Of a stretch of 24,349 nucleotides of DNA, positions 8,838 to 18,494 are shown piece by piece. A program made the translations under genes and the position numbers. The notes under the pieces are model-generated. The model had not been told where the DNA came from, ran no database searches, and worked only from the letters and a program-made list of their open reading frames with translations. This stretch comes from Alcaligenaceae bacterium UBA6179 (GTDB taxonomy: Bacteria > Pseudomonadota > Gammaproteobacteria > Burkholderiales > Burkholderiaceae_B), in assembly GCA_002422175.1 (NCBI GenBank), contig DITR01000006.1, forward strand, positions 13,262 to 37,610, written 5' to 3'. Numbering within the stretch: position 1 is the first letter of the stretch; each line of letters starts with the position of its first letter.

Positions 8838-9817
8838 CTGTGTCTCCCCCCACCGCACCGCCTCCCGACAAAAGCAGTGTGCTCGGATACAAACTGCGCA
8901 AGTTTTCTTCGTACATTATTACTTTGGTAGTTGTTTGCATTGCATTGCTTCTCGTTATTGATGTTTGGTACCTTTATATGCGCGCACCCTGGACACGCGA
9001 TGCTTTCGTCCGGGTAGAAGTCACAGATATCTCGACCGAGGGGGTATCAGGTTATGTGACCAATATTCCCGTCAAAATGAATGAAAGGGTTAACAAGGGT
9101 GACTTACTTTTCGAAATTGACCCGACCCGTTATGAGCTTGCGTTGGCTCAAGCTCAAGCTAGATTAAAAGTTAATCAGACACAGGCGGCCTTAGACTTAG
9201 CATTTGCTGAAAGCCGAATGTTGGCTGGAAAAGCTGTTTCAGATGAAAATCGGCAAACCTATGTTGCACGTGCCCAAACCAGTCAACTGAACGTTCAAAG
9301 CGCGCAGGCTGATTTGGCGTTGGCTGAGTACAACCTCTACAGAACCAAAGTTTACGCCCCAACTCATGGCTATGTTGCTAACCTAACCCTACGTGTGGGC
9401 GACTTTGCTAATTCAGGTCAGCAGTCAATGGCTCTATTAAACGAAGATAGCTTCTGGGTTGAAGCCTATTTTCAAGAGACTAAGTTGGCGGGTGTTAAGC
9501 CTGGTGATCAGGCGGCCATTGCATTGATGGCTCATGAAGAAGCGTTGGAAGGCGAAGTCATCAGCCTTTCTCGAGGTATTGCTAACCCGAACAACGACTC
9601 AGGTACGCTTGGTTTACAAAAAATCAACCCAATTGATAGCTGGGTTCGGCTTGCCCAGCGTATACCGGTATATATCAAAATAAAACAAGTTCCAGAGGGT
9701 TTTAAGTTAGCAGCTGGCATGACCGCTTCAGTGGCAGTGGGTAATCTTGCTGAAGAAACACTCAATCCGTTAAATGTTTTTGATCGGTTAAAGCGATGGC
9801 TCACTTTTTACCTTTAG
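8834..9817 (+). CDS. HlyD/AaeA-type periplasmic adaptor (membrane fusion protein)
   Basis: 327-residue adaptor linking the inner-membrane permease to the outer-membrane channel. One N-terminal transmembrane helix is at about 27-48, followed by the WTRDAFVRVEV segment typical of the AaeA/EmrA branch. Then come the biotinyl-lipoyl-like half (EGVSGYV...GDLLFEIDP, about 65-98), an alanine/glutamine-rich alpha-hairpin (about 100-165), the second lipoyl half (YAPTHGYV near 175) and a beta-barrel. Start at 8834 is set by the ATGA overlap with the DUF1656 gene and by the position of the TM helix. Its 3' end overlaps the outer-membrane protein gene by 22 bases. Substrate inferred only by family: aromatic carboxylates or other weak acids. 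Confidence 0.92.
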   Translation: MTVSPPTAPPPDKSSVLGYKLRKFSSYIITLVVVCIALLLVIDVWYLYMRAPWTRDAFVRVEVTDISTEGVSGYVTNIPVKMNERVNKGDLLFEIDPTRYELALAQAQARLKVNQTQAALDLAFAESRMLAGKAVSDENRQTYVARAQTSQLNVQSAQADLALAEYNLYRTKVYAPTHGYVANLTLRVGDFANSGQQSMALLNEDSFWVEAYFQETKLAGVKPGDQAAIALMAHEEALEGEVISLSRGIANPNNDSGTLGLQKINPIDSWVRLAQRIPVYIKIKQVPEGFKLAAGMTASVAVGNLAEETLNPLNVFDRLKRWLTFYL

Positions 9818-11283
9818 GTGTAGTCGTCTTGGCGACTGCCTCGCTTATATCCGGTTGCCAAGCGCCGATGCCGACCCCTCCCACTGCTATGCTCGATGGT
9901 TTGCCTGCACAGTTTCAAAGCTTGCAGCAGACCGACCCTGAGAAACGTCAAAATTTGCAGTCGCTTGACACCATTGCCCTTGCAGAACGCTTAGGACGAT
10001 GGTGGGAAGTCTTTAATGACCCGGTACTGAACGAATTGGTGTCACTTGCTATAAGCGCCAATTGGGACTTACAAACGGCGCTTCAAAGAATTGAAATAGC
10101 CAGTGCAAAAGTAACCAAAGCCAAATCTCTTGGGCTGCCCTTAGTGTATGGCCAAGCGACTGCCAATCGAGAAAATTACGGTACCACCAACTTGGCTGAT
10201 GGACTTGGTACCCTTGATACATTCGGATTCAGTGCGTCAGTATCTTGGGAAACTGACGTGTTTGGTAGTATTGCTTCACGCGCTCAAGCTGCTCAATTTG
10301 ACCTAGAAGCTGCTCAAGCTGACCGCCAAGCCATCATGGTTTCAATTGTGGCTGATGTTGTGGCGACGTATGGTCAGTTAAGAGCCATGCAAGAAGGCCT
10401 TGCATTGAAACAACGTTACGTAGCGTTAGCAGCCGATCAAGTCAAACTTCAGAAAGATTTATTAATTACAGGGCAGGTGCCGGCTGCTGACGTCGTTAAG
10501 ATGCAGCGTGACTATTCGCAGGCTATGTCATCTATTCCGCCGATGCAAGCCAGCGTCGATGTACTGATATCAACGTGTGCCATTTTAACCGGTGGTTATC
10601 CAAGAGCGCTTGATGACCTATTAAAAAAACCAGGGCCTCTTTTGCTAGCCAGCTTGCCTTTGCCTGATACGTTGCCGTCGCAGTTACTCAAGCAGAGGCC
10701 TGATATTGTTAACCAAGAAAAGGTGCTTTTGGCCTCTCTGTCAGACGTTGATGCGGCACGGGCTGACTTTATGCCGCAGTTTTCTATTCCACTGTCTATT
10801 GGCTACAACACAAGCCCCTTTAGCTTATTACTTAATCCGGCTAGCTTTGTTTGGACGCTGGGTGCAAGTATGATTGCACCGATTTATACCGGTGGCATGC
10901 TTGAAGCTAATTTGCGCATTGCAAAAGCAACCAAAGTAGAAGATCAACAAAAGTACGAAAAAATTGTTCGCCAGGCGCTAAAAGAAGTTGAAGATGCTGT
11001 GCTCGAATATCAAGGTTCAACAAGTGAATTGTCACTTCTTGAAAACGTTAAAACTGAGCAAATGGTGATTGTTTCGCAGCAACAGACTTTATTTAAAACG
11101 GGTATAGAGTCACTTTCACAAGTCAACGATGCAGAAATGAAATTGGTTCAGTTTCGAGAGGCTATTGTAAAAGCGCGCTACACCCAAGTTTTGAGTTTAA
11201 CTACACTTTATAAATCGATGGGTGGCGGTTGGATCGAACCTAACACGACGGTTTCTCAACCAGAACGTGTCGCAAAGAATTGA
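9796..11283 (+). CDS. NodT-type outer-membrane efflux lipoprotein
   Basis: 495 residues, TolC-like outer-membrane channel of tripartite efflux. Signal peptide ends in a lipobox ISGC with the lipidated Cys at residue 21. Two outer-membrane-factor repeats are visible: WWEVFNDPVLNELV near residue 70 with the ETDVFGSI segment near 152, and a second repeat beginning near PSQLLKQRPDIV (about 295-306), ending in the YTGGMLEANLRIAKA block (about 370-385). The gene starts 22 bases inside the adaptor gene, so the two are translationally linked. In the E. coli aae operon no channel gene is present; here one sits between adaptor and permease, so the system is self-contained. Confidence 0.92.
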   Translation: MAHFLPLGVVVLATASLISGCQAPMPTPPTAMLDGLPAQFQSLQQTDPEKRQNLQSLDTIALAERLGRWWEVFNDPVLNELVSLAISANWDLQTALQRIEIASAKVTKAKSLGLPLVYGQATANRENYGTTNLADGLGTLDTFGFSASVSWETDVFGSIASRAQAAQFDLEAAQADRQAIMVSIVADVVATYGQLRAMQEGLALKQRYVALAADQVKLQKDLLITGQVPAADVVKMQRDYSQAMSSIPPMQASVDVLISTCAILTGGYPRALDDLLKKPGPLLLASLPLPDTLPSQLLKQRPDIVNQEKVLLASLSDVDAARADFMPQFSIPLSIGYNTSPFSLLLNPASFVWTLGASMIAPIYTGGMLEANLRIAKATKVEDQQKYEKIVRQALKEVEDAVLEYQGSTSELSLLENVKTEQMVIVSQQQTLFKTGIESLSQVNDAEMKLVQFREAIVKARYTQVLSLTTLYKSMGGGWIEPNTTVSQPERVAKN

Positions 11284-11325
11284 GTAAACCGATTCCTTTT
11301 AAATATACCCTTATTTCCTACAGAC

Positions 11326-11353
11326 TATTTAGACAACACATGATCACTAAATA
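11326..11353. repeat. 7-base inverted repeat before the first FUSC permease
   Basis: TATTTAG (11326-11332) and CTAAATA (11347-11353) are perfect inverted arms separated by 14 bases, inside the 84-base gap between the channel gene and the permease gene. It could be a regulator site or a weak RNA hairpin modulating the last gene; A+T-rich arms make chance possible. Confidence 0.3.
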
Positions 11354-11367
11354 AGGTCAGCCAAAAT

Positions 11368-13329
11368 ATGATTTTGCAGGGATTAGTGTTTTGGCTCAAA
11401 GTGACGACAGCACTAAGCTTGACTCTATGGGTTGGCTTTGAGTTGTCAATTGTTATGGCTTCTAGCGCCGCGATAACGGTGGCTATTTTGGCTGACCCTG
11501 ATTCGGGGGCTGTTTTTTCAAAAAGCAAGTGGCGATTTATTGGCACGTTTCTTGGCGGAATATTCTTTGTACTACTGGCCGTACCATTCGTTCAAACCCC
11601 TTGGCTTTTTCTATTAGGTTTGGCTCTTTGGAGTGGCGGTTGCTACTACATCAGCAACTATTTTCGCAATTTTCAAGCTTATGGTGCTTTATTGGCTGGC
11701 TATACGGCGTCGATTTTATTATCTGATGTCGGAGCAAGTAATAATGTTGTGTATATCGCGATACAACGTATCAGTGAAATCTGTCTTGGCGTCGTTTGCG
11801 TAGCGATCGTGTTTGGCTTTACACATATTCGTAAAGGCATTGCTAGGCTTGAGCCTGAGATGCGCATACAAGCTCAACGAATTCTTGATATGGCAAGCGG
11901 TATTGCTGCGCAACCCACAGCTCAAACGCAGGTTGACTTAGTTCGTCTCTGGGTACGCCAAACTGATGCGCTACAGCTCAAGTTGTTGTTGCTTGGGGAA
12001 GAAGAGACCATGTATTCGAAACAATCTAAAAGTATTCGTCTTGCTTTGATGGATTTGTTTACCCCTGTTGCTCAGTTCAGTGAACATTTTCTTGCGTTGG
12101 CTCGCGCAGAGCTTAACGCCACCTCGCCCACGGCGAGTCAAGCAGTGCTAGGCTGTTTAAATTCTTTGGCTGTCAATACCAGCGTTGAGCATGTCAGTGA
12201 TGTCATGCAAAATCAGATTCCAGCCTTGCGCGAGCCACTTAAAGCGGTCGCTTCGCAGATCGATGACCCTTTGGAACGCGCAAAAGTGTTGGCCATTTTG
12301 TCATCGCTCAAAAAATTGATAAGTTGCATTTTGGTCTATCGAGAAGCTCGTCGTGACCCCACTGTATATCGAATGCGTAGTCTGGGTAAGTTAGTTAACC
12401 GCAAGATTGCTTGGGCCGATGCAGTGGGTGTGATGTGTGGTTACCTCTTATTTTGTTGGTTCTGGGTAACATCAGAGTGGGTCTATGGGCCTTTTTCATT
12501 AATGATATTCATATCTATCATCATGTTACAGCTCCCAACTGATCGCCCCTTAAGTAATTTGATTGGTATGCTTAAAGGCTTTGGTTTGGCGCTGCTCACT
12601 GCACTTCCCATCAAATTTATTCTGATGCCAACTGGCGAAAGTGGATTTGTTTGGCTGGTTTTTTGCATGGCTATCGCTATTTTGCCGGGTTGTTTACTTA
12701 GGGTTAGGCCGAAAACGATGGCGGTCGGGGCAGGCTATTTTCTTTTTTCCCTTGCCATGTTTAGTCTCACTAACGATATGGATTACGACATGGCGGGTTT
12801 CATGAATATTATGCTTGCATTATTAGTAAGCATTTTTGCTGGTTTCGCACTCGTGGCTGTCATACACCCTTGGCGCGGTGAGACACGATTAAATTTATTG
12901 ATGGAAAATGCGATTGATGACTTTAACACCACGGTTATGGCAACATTAAAAGACGATCAGACTGCCATCACGCATTGGCAGGATAGACAGTTTGCAAGAG
13001 TTAGGCAGTTAGATCACATTATTATGTTGCGTAAACCTCTACAAGCTGATGATGCGGCACAACGTTTGTTTAACATGACCGACGCTGTTCTTCGTTTGCA
13101 GCACGAAATTGCGCTCGCAAAAAGTGAAGAACACACATCACAAATGCCTGAAATTGATTGGCTCATCCATACGAATATGGATGCTGGGCACGATAATATA
13201 CAAAAAATTGGTATGCAGGCCAGTGCAATTGCCAAATTGTTCGTTCGCGACAGTAACCCCGAACGCTCAGAAGCTTGGCATGCGATCTGTCAAGATTTAA
13301 CTCATTTAGAACGACGCACTTACGTTTGA
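11368..13329 (+). CDS. AaeB-like FUSC-family inner-membrane efflux permease (copy 1)
   Basis: 653 residues, the length of AaeB (about 655). Two membrane halves, each with about five to six helices (roughly 10-165 and 355-505), are separated by a soluble helical region and followed by a soluble tail. The FUSC hallmark DPDSGAVFSKSKWRFIGT is at about 43-60 and TRPLSNLI-like TDRPLSNLIGM at about 391-401. Predicted to expel aromatic or other weak acids from the inner membrane through the upstream adaptor and channel. An 84-base gap separates it from the channel gene, with AAGG 11 bases before the ATG, so it may also have its own signal. A paralogue of identical length lies tail to tail at 13380-15341. 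Confidence 0.92.
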   Translation: MILQGLVFWLKVTTALSLTLWVGFELSIVMASSAAITVAILADPDSGAVFSKSKWRFIGTFLGGIFFVLLAVPFVQTPWLFLLGLALWSGGCYYISNYFRNFQAYGALLAGYTASILLSDVGASNNVVYIAIQRISEICLGVVCVAIVFGFTHIRKGIARLEPEMRIQAQRILDMASGIAAQPTAQTQVDLVRLWVRQTDALQLKLLLLGEEETMYSKQSKSIRLALMDLFTPVAQFSEHFLALARAELNATSPTASQAVLGCLNSLAVNTSVEHVSDVMQNQIPALREPLKAVASQIDDPLERAKVLAILSSLKKLISCILVYREARRDPTVYRMRSLGKLVNRKIAWADAVGVMCGYLLFCWFWVTSEWVYGPFSLMIFISIIMLQLPTDRPLSNLIGMLKGFGLALLTALPIKFILMPTGESGFVWLVFCMAIAILPGCLLRVRPKTMAVGAGYFLFSLAMFSLTNDMDYDMAGFMNIMLALLVSIFAGFALVAVIHPWRGETRLNLLMENAIDDFNTTVMATLKDDQTAITHWQDRQFARVRQLDHIIMLRKPLQADDAAQRLFNMTDAVLRLQHEIALAKSEEHTSQMPEIDWLIHTNMDAGHDNIQKIGMQASAIAKLFVRDSNPERSEAWHAICQDLTHLERRTYV

Positions 13330-13376
13330 CGTGGCTAGAAAATCTACTTCTTTTCTTTTTTTGATTAGATCCATAA

Positions 13377-13405
13377 GGTTTAAACATGAATGTAACGTTT
13401 AAACC
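13377..13405. terminator. perfect 9-base hairpin between the convergent permeases
   Basis: GGTTTAAAC (13377-13385) pairs with GTTTAAACC (13397-13405) over an 11-base loop. It spans the last codons and stop of copy 2. It lies between the two convergent genes, where a bidirectional terminator is expected, but no T run follows it on either strand (the pyrimidine run at 13346-13362 precedes it on the plus strand). Confidence 0.4.
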
Positions 13406-15341
13406 TCGACAAATCTTGACTGATCAATGCCCATGCTTGTTGACGAGAAAGGTCGTCAAGACGTTCGTACATCTGAGCGATCGCCCTCGCATGAGTGGCA
13501 ACGATCTCAATATTGTTCGAGGGTTTATATTTTGTATATGAGGAAAAAATGTGTTTGAACTCTTCAATGTTTGATAACTCACCTTGACTCTTTAATATGT
13601 CAATTTCATTAACAAACCGGCGCATAGCCACTGTCATCTGCAGCAGAAGATTTGCTGCGTGATCTAATTTTTCTGGGTGTCGCATCATTGTGATGTGATC
13701 TAACTGTCTGATTCTGGCGAATTGTCGATCTTCCCAGTATGTCAGTGAAACGCTATCTTCTTGCCACGCAGCCCAAAGCGTGCTGTCAAAATCATCAATC
13801 GCCCGACTGACAAGTAAATCTAGTCTCGTTTCACCTCGCCACGGATGGAACACAGCTGCCAAGGCTATCGCACCAATCAAACTTATAGCCAATGAAATCG
13901 ATGTGTTTAGGAATTCAACCACGTCGTAAATCATGTTGTTAGTGATTCCTAAAAGGCTACCCGAGAACAAAAGGTACCCAGAACCAATAACAGTTGTTTT
14001 AGGTGAGGCCTTGAGCCAACATCCCGGCAAAAGACCCAAACCGAGCCAAAAGATCAACCAAAAGAAATCTTCACCATAGGGAAACGCCCATAATTTCACG
14101 AAAAAGATAACCATAAAAGCTAAAACTAACCCCTTAAACATGTCAATGATGTTGATCAGAGGTCGATCAGTGGGGAGTTGAAGCATCGTCAGGACAAGAA
14201 AAAAGATCAAGGCGTTTCCACCATAAGTCCACTCTGAACCGATCCAAAACAAGCATAAAACCAGGTAACCGAGCGCGACGCCTACTGCATCGCCGATTAC
14301 TACTTTTTGCTCTATCAATTTGCCATAGTGACGAATTGGATACGATGTAGGGTCGTGGCGTGCGCTTCGATATACAAAAAGTCGATCAAGTAAGCTTTGC
14401 AGTGATACAAAAATGGCACTGACTTTGGCTTGTTGATCTGGATCTTTAATTTCAGCCGCAGCTGCTGCTAAGGGTAAGCGTAATTCTGGTAGCTGATTTT
14501 TAATGGCCTCGCTAACGGTTTGTGCACTGGTGTTGGGCACAATCGCATCTAAGCAATCAAGCACTGCGTCTCGAGCCTTTTGGCAGGCAGGGTTATCAGA
14601 CCGGTTTGCTAGTACCAAAAAATTTTCGCTGAACTGGGCGATAGGGGCAAACAAGTCCATCATTGCCAAACGAATGCTTTTAGCTTGTTTGCCGTAAACG
14701 CCTTCTTCCTCACCCAGCATCAGCAGTTTTCGCTGCAAATTGTCGGTTTGCCTGACCCACAGACGCATCAAACGCGCTTGTGCAACAGCCGTTGGTTGGG
14801 TAACAAGCTGGGTCGTCATATCAAAGACGTGACGGGCTTGAAGATGCATTTCAGGCTCAAGCCTTGCAATGCCCTTGCGTAGATGGGTCATTCCAAAGAC
14901 CAGCGCGACGCAAGCCACACCAAGACTGATCTCTGTTACTCGCTCGATCGTCGTTAAAACGACGTTGTCACTTGCGCCCACTGTGGTGAGCAAAATCGTT
15001 GCTGTATACCCAGCCAATAACGCAGCATAGGCTTGAAAGTAACGGAAGTATTTGCTGGTGTAAAAGCAGATGCCGCTCCATACAGCCAGCCCCAGCATAA
15101 AGAGCCAAGGCGCCTGAATAAAAGGAACCGCTAAAAGTAGAAAAATAATACCGCCAAAAATCGTACCGATAAATCGCCATTTACTCTTGGAAAAAACAGC
15201 CCCCGAATCAGGATCTACTAAAACCGCGATAGTGACCACAGCACTTGAAACCATGGAGATCGACAATTCAAAGCCAATCCAAAGACATAAAGCGTAAGCG
15301 GCTGTCGTTTTTAGCCAAAAGGCTAAGCGATTTAAAATCAT
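13380..15341 (-). CDS. AaeB-like FUSC-family inner-membrane efflux permease (copy 2)
   Basis: 653 residues, same length and architecture as copy 1, and about half identical by eye along the whole length; the FUSC core DPDSGAVFSKSKWRFIGT, TDRPL near 390, LPGC and HPWRGETRL blocks are shared. The middle region (about 255-345) and the tail after about 585 differ most. Start ATG at 15341 has AGG-containing sequence a few bases upstream. It has no adaptor or channel gene of its own nearby, so it may use those of the operon it faces, or others. Only 50 bases separate the two 3' ends. Likely role is export of a related but different weak acid; this is inference from duplication and divergence. Confidence 0.91.
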   Translation of the reverse strand: MILNRLAFWLKTTAAYALCLWIGFELSISMVSSAVVTIAVLVDPDSGAVFSKSKWRFIGTIFGGIIFLLLAVPFIQAPWLFMLGLAVWSGICFYTSKYFRYFQAYAALLAGYTATILLTTVGASDNVVLTTIERVTEISLGVACVALVFGMTHLRKGIARLEPEMHLQARHVFDMTTQLVTQPTAVAQARLMRLWVRQTDNLQRKLLMLGEEEGVYGKQAKSIRLAMMDLFAPIAQFSENFLVLANRSDNPACQKARDAVLDCLDAIVPNTSAQTVSEAIKNQLPELRLPLAAAAAEIKDPDQQAKVSAIFVSLQSLLDRLFVYRSARHDPTSYPIRHYGKLIEQKVVIGDAVGVALGYLVLCLFWIGSEWTYGGNALIFFLVLTMLQLPTDRPLINIIDMFKGLVLAFMVIFFVKLWAFPYGEDFFWLIFWLGLGLLPGCWLKASPKTTVIGSGYLLFSGSLLGITNNMIYDVVEFLNTSISLAISLIGAIALAAVFHPWRGETRLDLLVSRAIDDFDSTLWAAWQEDSVSLTYWEDRQFARIRQLDHITMMRHPEKLDHAANLLLQMTVAMRRFVNEIDILKSQGELSNIEEFKHIFSSYTKYKPSNNIEIVATHARAIAQMYERLDDLSRQQAWALISQDLSRFKRYIHV

Positions 15342-15484
15342 GACCTGAACCTAGTCAAAATATTAAACACATAGGTGATTTAAGTTTGGTCATACAGCGC
15401 GAGTCTTTTGTTCTGAAATGTTTGACGTTAAGGCTGTGTTTGGGTGGCGAGGCAGGCAGTTTTTGATCAGCAACAACATCGGTC

Positions 15485-16429
15485 TCAATAAGTCGGCATT
15501 TTCGCCCCTACATGCGCCTCACCTCTTGCATCGGCTAATTCGACTTGGCGCTGGCGTTCGGCCATATGGGCTTTTTGTTCGGGTGTGCGTTGGTCGTGGC
15601 AGTGCGCACAGCTTACGCCCAAGACGTAATGGGGTGACTGTTTGTCGGTCTCGCTCAGGGGCCAACGGCAGGAGCGACAAAGTTCGTGGCTACCCACGTT
15701 TAGGCTGTGATCAACGCTTACGCGCTCATCGAACACAAAGCACTCTCCTTGCCATGCGCTTTGTTCGGGCGAAATTTCTTCCAAGTATTTAAGAATGCCG
15801 CCCTCAAGGTGGTAGACCTCGTCAATGCCCCTCATTTTTAACAGGGCAGTTGATTTCTCGCAGCGGATGCCCCCTGTGCAAAACATAGCCACTTTAGTTT
15901 TTTTAGCGGCTTCACCTTGCAAATTGTCTTGTGCGTCAAGCCAAGCAGGCAATTGCACAAAGTTTTTGATGTTGGGGTTGATTGCGCCTTTGAAGGTGCC
16001 AATGGCCACTTCGTAATCGTTTCGGGTATCGATCACCATCACATCTGGATCGGCCAACAAGGCATTCCAATCGGCAGGCTTGACGTATTGGCCCACTGTC
16101 TTGTTTGGGTCGAGCTCTGGCACGCGCAGGGTGACGATTTCTTTTTTTAACTTGACCTTCATACGGTTGAATGGCGGCTTATCGCTCCACGATTCTTTAT
16201 GTGGCAATTTCGACAAACGTGGGTCAGCACGCAAAAATGCCAGCACTGCCCGTACACCTTGCTCGGGACCGGCAATGGTGCCGTTGATGCCTTCGTGCGC
16301 GAGCAACAAAGTGCCCTTGACATCGTGCTGATCGCAATAGGCCAGAAGGGGAGCTTTCAGCTCAACGAAATCGGGTAAGTCTACAAATTTGTACAGCGCG
16401 GCAGTGAGGTAGGTTTGGGGTTTGGACAT
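15485..16429 (-). CDS. trhO: tRNA uridine(34) hydroxylase, rhodanese-like
   Basis: 314 residues. TrhO (formerly YceA) uses oxygen to make 5-hydroxyuridine at tRNA position 34, the first step towards the cmo5U/mcmo5U wobble base. Domains: an N-terminal acylphosphatase-like region (about 7-100) with HEGINGTIAG at 45-54, a rhodanese domain (about 125-220) with the conserved active loop FCTGGIRCEKS (Cys184 and Cys190), and a C-terminal zinc-binding-like region with two Cys pairs (CRSC and CAHC near 260-285). The start at 16429 matches the family N-terminus (MSKPQTYLTAALYKF); an upstream GTG at 16459 would add ten residues without a better ribosome site. Stands alone. Confidence 0.92.
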   Translation of the reverse strand: MSKPQTYLTAALYKFVDLPDFVELKAPLLAYCDQHDVKGTLLLAHEGINGTIAGPEQGVRAVLAFLRADPRLSKLPHKESWSDKPPFNRMKVKLKKEIVTLRVPELDPNKTVGQYVKPADWNALLADPDVMVIDTRNDYEVAIGTFKGAINPNIKNFVQLPAWLDAQDNLQGEAAKKTKVAMFCTGGIRCEKSTALLKMRGIDEVYHLEGGILKYLEEISPEQSAWQGECFVFDERVSVDHSLNVGSHELCRSCRWPLSETDKQSPHYVLGVSCAHCHDQRTPEQKAHMAERQRQVELADARGEAHVGAKMPTY

Positions 16430-16665
16430 GGCGTGATGATGTAATGACTTTGGGTTCACAGATTTTTCGGCCTCAGAATCAATAGAAAAACCAATATGGC
16501 GAGCACTAAGCGCAGGTCTTTTTAAATATCAAACATGTGCAGATCAATGCTCTAAGTTTGATCATATAGCCGTTAAAACTCAGATTTTACCTTGCTATTC
16601 TTAGTTCCAAGATAAGCAGATTCACAATATTATTCGGTCATGTGCTTGAGCGCTGAGTCAGTTCG

Positions 16666-17322
16666 CTAGATCTCTTTGAACATTACCTCTGGTTTGACCA
16701 TGCCCGCGATCGCGATCAGGGCGACCACAACAGCCAATGTAAATGCGTAACGAAGGTCTGTCGAAGCCATGAGCGCCCCGACGATCGCGCCGAATAAGAA
16801 GCCGATCAACGCAAAAAGCTTATGCCAAGACACCTCTTTAGCAACCACTTGCACAGGGTAGTCTGCCAAAAAGCTCGTCAGTGTCGATGTCATGACATTG
16901 GTCGTAATGGTCACCCGTTTAGAGAGGTACAACACAGCGCTTTGAAACCCCATGTAAAGTGCAGTTAACGTGACCACTACCCAGCCGGCAACGGTGTTCG
17001 CGTTAACGGTCATTAACCAAGCACACAGCGTGACGAGCAACAGTGACAGCCAGGCCAGGCACAGCCCCTCGCGTGCAGCCTGTTCTGGTTCGCGTACTTT
17101 AAAGAGTAGACCTGCCATCAAAGCCCCGAGGGCATACCCACCCAAGGGGTACAAAAAGACCGCAGGGTTGACGCCGCCTGAATCACCCCCGATTGATACC
17201 CCTATCAAAATCAAGTTACCTGTCATAAGCCCAACAAATGTGCCGCCAAGTGCCACAAAACAGGTGGCGTCGAGAACGCCACACACGAAACACAGCAGCA
17301 TGCCAAATTTGTTGTATTTCAA
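16666..17322 (-). CDS. YoaK / DUF1275 family membrane protein
   Basis: 218 residues with about six hydrophobic segments. The family signature is clear: GVLDATCFVALGGTFVGLMTGN at residues 15-36 in two short blocks (DATCF, LMTGN), and TNVMTSTLTSF near 140. Function of DUF1275 is not established; it is an inner-membrane protein. Start is TTG at 17322, supported by a strong GAGGAG ribosome site 8 bases upstream; the next ATG at 17301 would cut into the first helix. It is divergent from the AEC carrier gene, with a 224-base shared upstream region. Confidence 0.88.
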   Translation of the reverse strand: MKYNKFGMLLCFVCGVLDATCFVALGGTFVGLMTGNLILIGVSIGGDSGGVNPAVFLYPLGGYALGALMAGLLFKVREPEQAAREGLCLAWLSLLLVTLCAWLMTVNANTVAGWVVVTLTALYMGFQSAVLYLSKRVTITTNVMTSTLTSFLADYPVQVVAKEVSWHKLFALIGFLFGAIVGALMASTDLRYAFTLAVVVALIAIAGMVKPEVMFKEI

Positions 17323-17546
17323 AGCGATTTCTCCTCAAGTGAATAGCCCTGCAGAGGGTTTGTTACCTGTGCTTTAGCACTTAAACAATAACTTTTGCAG
17401 TTTACCCAAGAGAATAGGAATCGTGTAAATTGCCTGCCATGGCTTCTTTCCGATTTTCAACCATGATGCGCTGTATGATGTCCAAGCCGTCAAGTGATCC
17501 GAATTTTTTTGAACCCACGCATAACGATAGTTAAAAATAACAACGC

Positions 17547-18494
17547 ATGAGTATTCTTTCTAGCTTACAAGACCCGATACTGCCCATTTTTATGGTGATG
17601 CTGGTGGGTTATTTTATGAAGCGCATCAATTTTTTTGATGTTCCAAGCGCGCAGGGTCTTAACAAGTTTGTTTTTTATATGGCAATGCCGGCCCTGATCT
17701 TTGAATTGATTCGAAAGATTCCGCTGCATCTTCTTGATTGGCCTACGGTCAACGCTTATCTCTTTAGTGAGTTTTTGGTTTACGGCGGTGTAGCCCTCAT
17801 CACCTACCGAGTGTTTAAGAGATCTTTGGCAGAGGCCATACTTATTGGAATGGCAGCCGGGTTTGTGAATCACATGATGTTCGTATTGCCTATTGCACGC
17901 AGTTTGTATGGTGTTCAAGCATCTGAACCGATTGCTGCCATCGTGTTTGTTGATATTATTGTGTTCTGCCTCACCATATTACTTATGGATTTTATTCGCG
18001 CTTTTGAATCAAAAAAAGCGGGTGCGTTTAGTCTACAAAAAGTAGTGCTCATGCTTTCTAAAAACCCAATGGTCATTGCCTCAGTGCTAGGTCTAGTTGC
18101 GGGTGCACTTAAAAACGATTTACCGTCAGGTGTTTATACCTATACCCATTTTTTAGGGGGTGCCGCTGCACCCGCAGCCCTCTTTGCCTTAGGTGTCATA
18201 CTCGGTAATCAACCCCTTCGCCCAGTAAGCGGCCCGGCATGGTTGGCGATTGGCGCAAAGCTCATTATTCACCCGGCATTGTTCTTTGCAATGACGTTAA
18301 TGGGTGGTGCTTTCATTATGAAACCCGATTGGCAGACGATGGCCTATCTGGTTGCAGCCGGCCCTTGTGGTGCCATGCCTTTTGTGATTGCATTGCAATA
18401 TAACGTTAAGTCTGATTCGATTGCAAAGGCCGTTCTGATATCAACAGTTTTATCGATTATCAGCCTGAGTGTTTTGACTGGCACATTAAATTAA
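17547..18494 (+). CDS. AEC family transporter (auxin efflux carrier / MdcF-like)
   Basis: 315 residues with about ten hydrophobic segments in two halves (about 10-150 and 165-313), the usual size for the bacterial AEC family, which includes malonate and other small-molecule carriers. Visible family features are the PIFMVMLVGY N-terminus, LNKFVFYMAMPALIF near 38-52, and the C-terminal block GPCGAMPFVIALQYN near 271-285. Likely an inner-membrane secondary transporter; substrate unknown. No obvious ribosome site precedes the ATG. Neighbours give no metabolic hint. Confidence 0.9.
   Translation: MSILSSLQDPILPIFMVMLVGYFMKRINFFDVPSAQGLNKFVFYMAMPALIFELIRKIPLHLLDWPTVNAYLFSEFLVYGGVALITYRVFKRSLAEAILIGMAAGFVNHMMFVLPIARSLYGVQASEPIAAIVFVDIIVFCLTILLMDFIRAFESKKAGAFSLQKVVLMLSKNPMVIASVLGLVAGALKNDLPSGVYTYTHFLGGAAAPAALFALGVILGNQPLRPVSGPAWLAIGAKLIIHPALFFAMTLMGGAFIMKPDWQTMAYLVAAGPCGAMPFVIALQYNVKSDSIAKAVLISTVLSIISLSVLTGTLN

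Noticed and set aside
15418..16331. Several plus-strand ORFs over the trhO region
   Set aside because: They are antisense shadows of trhO, which has the full family signature on the minus strand.
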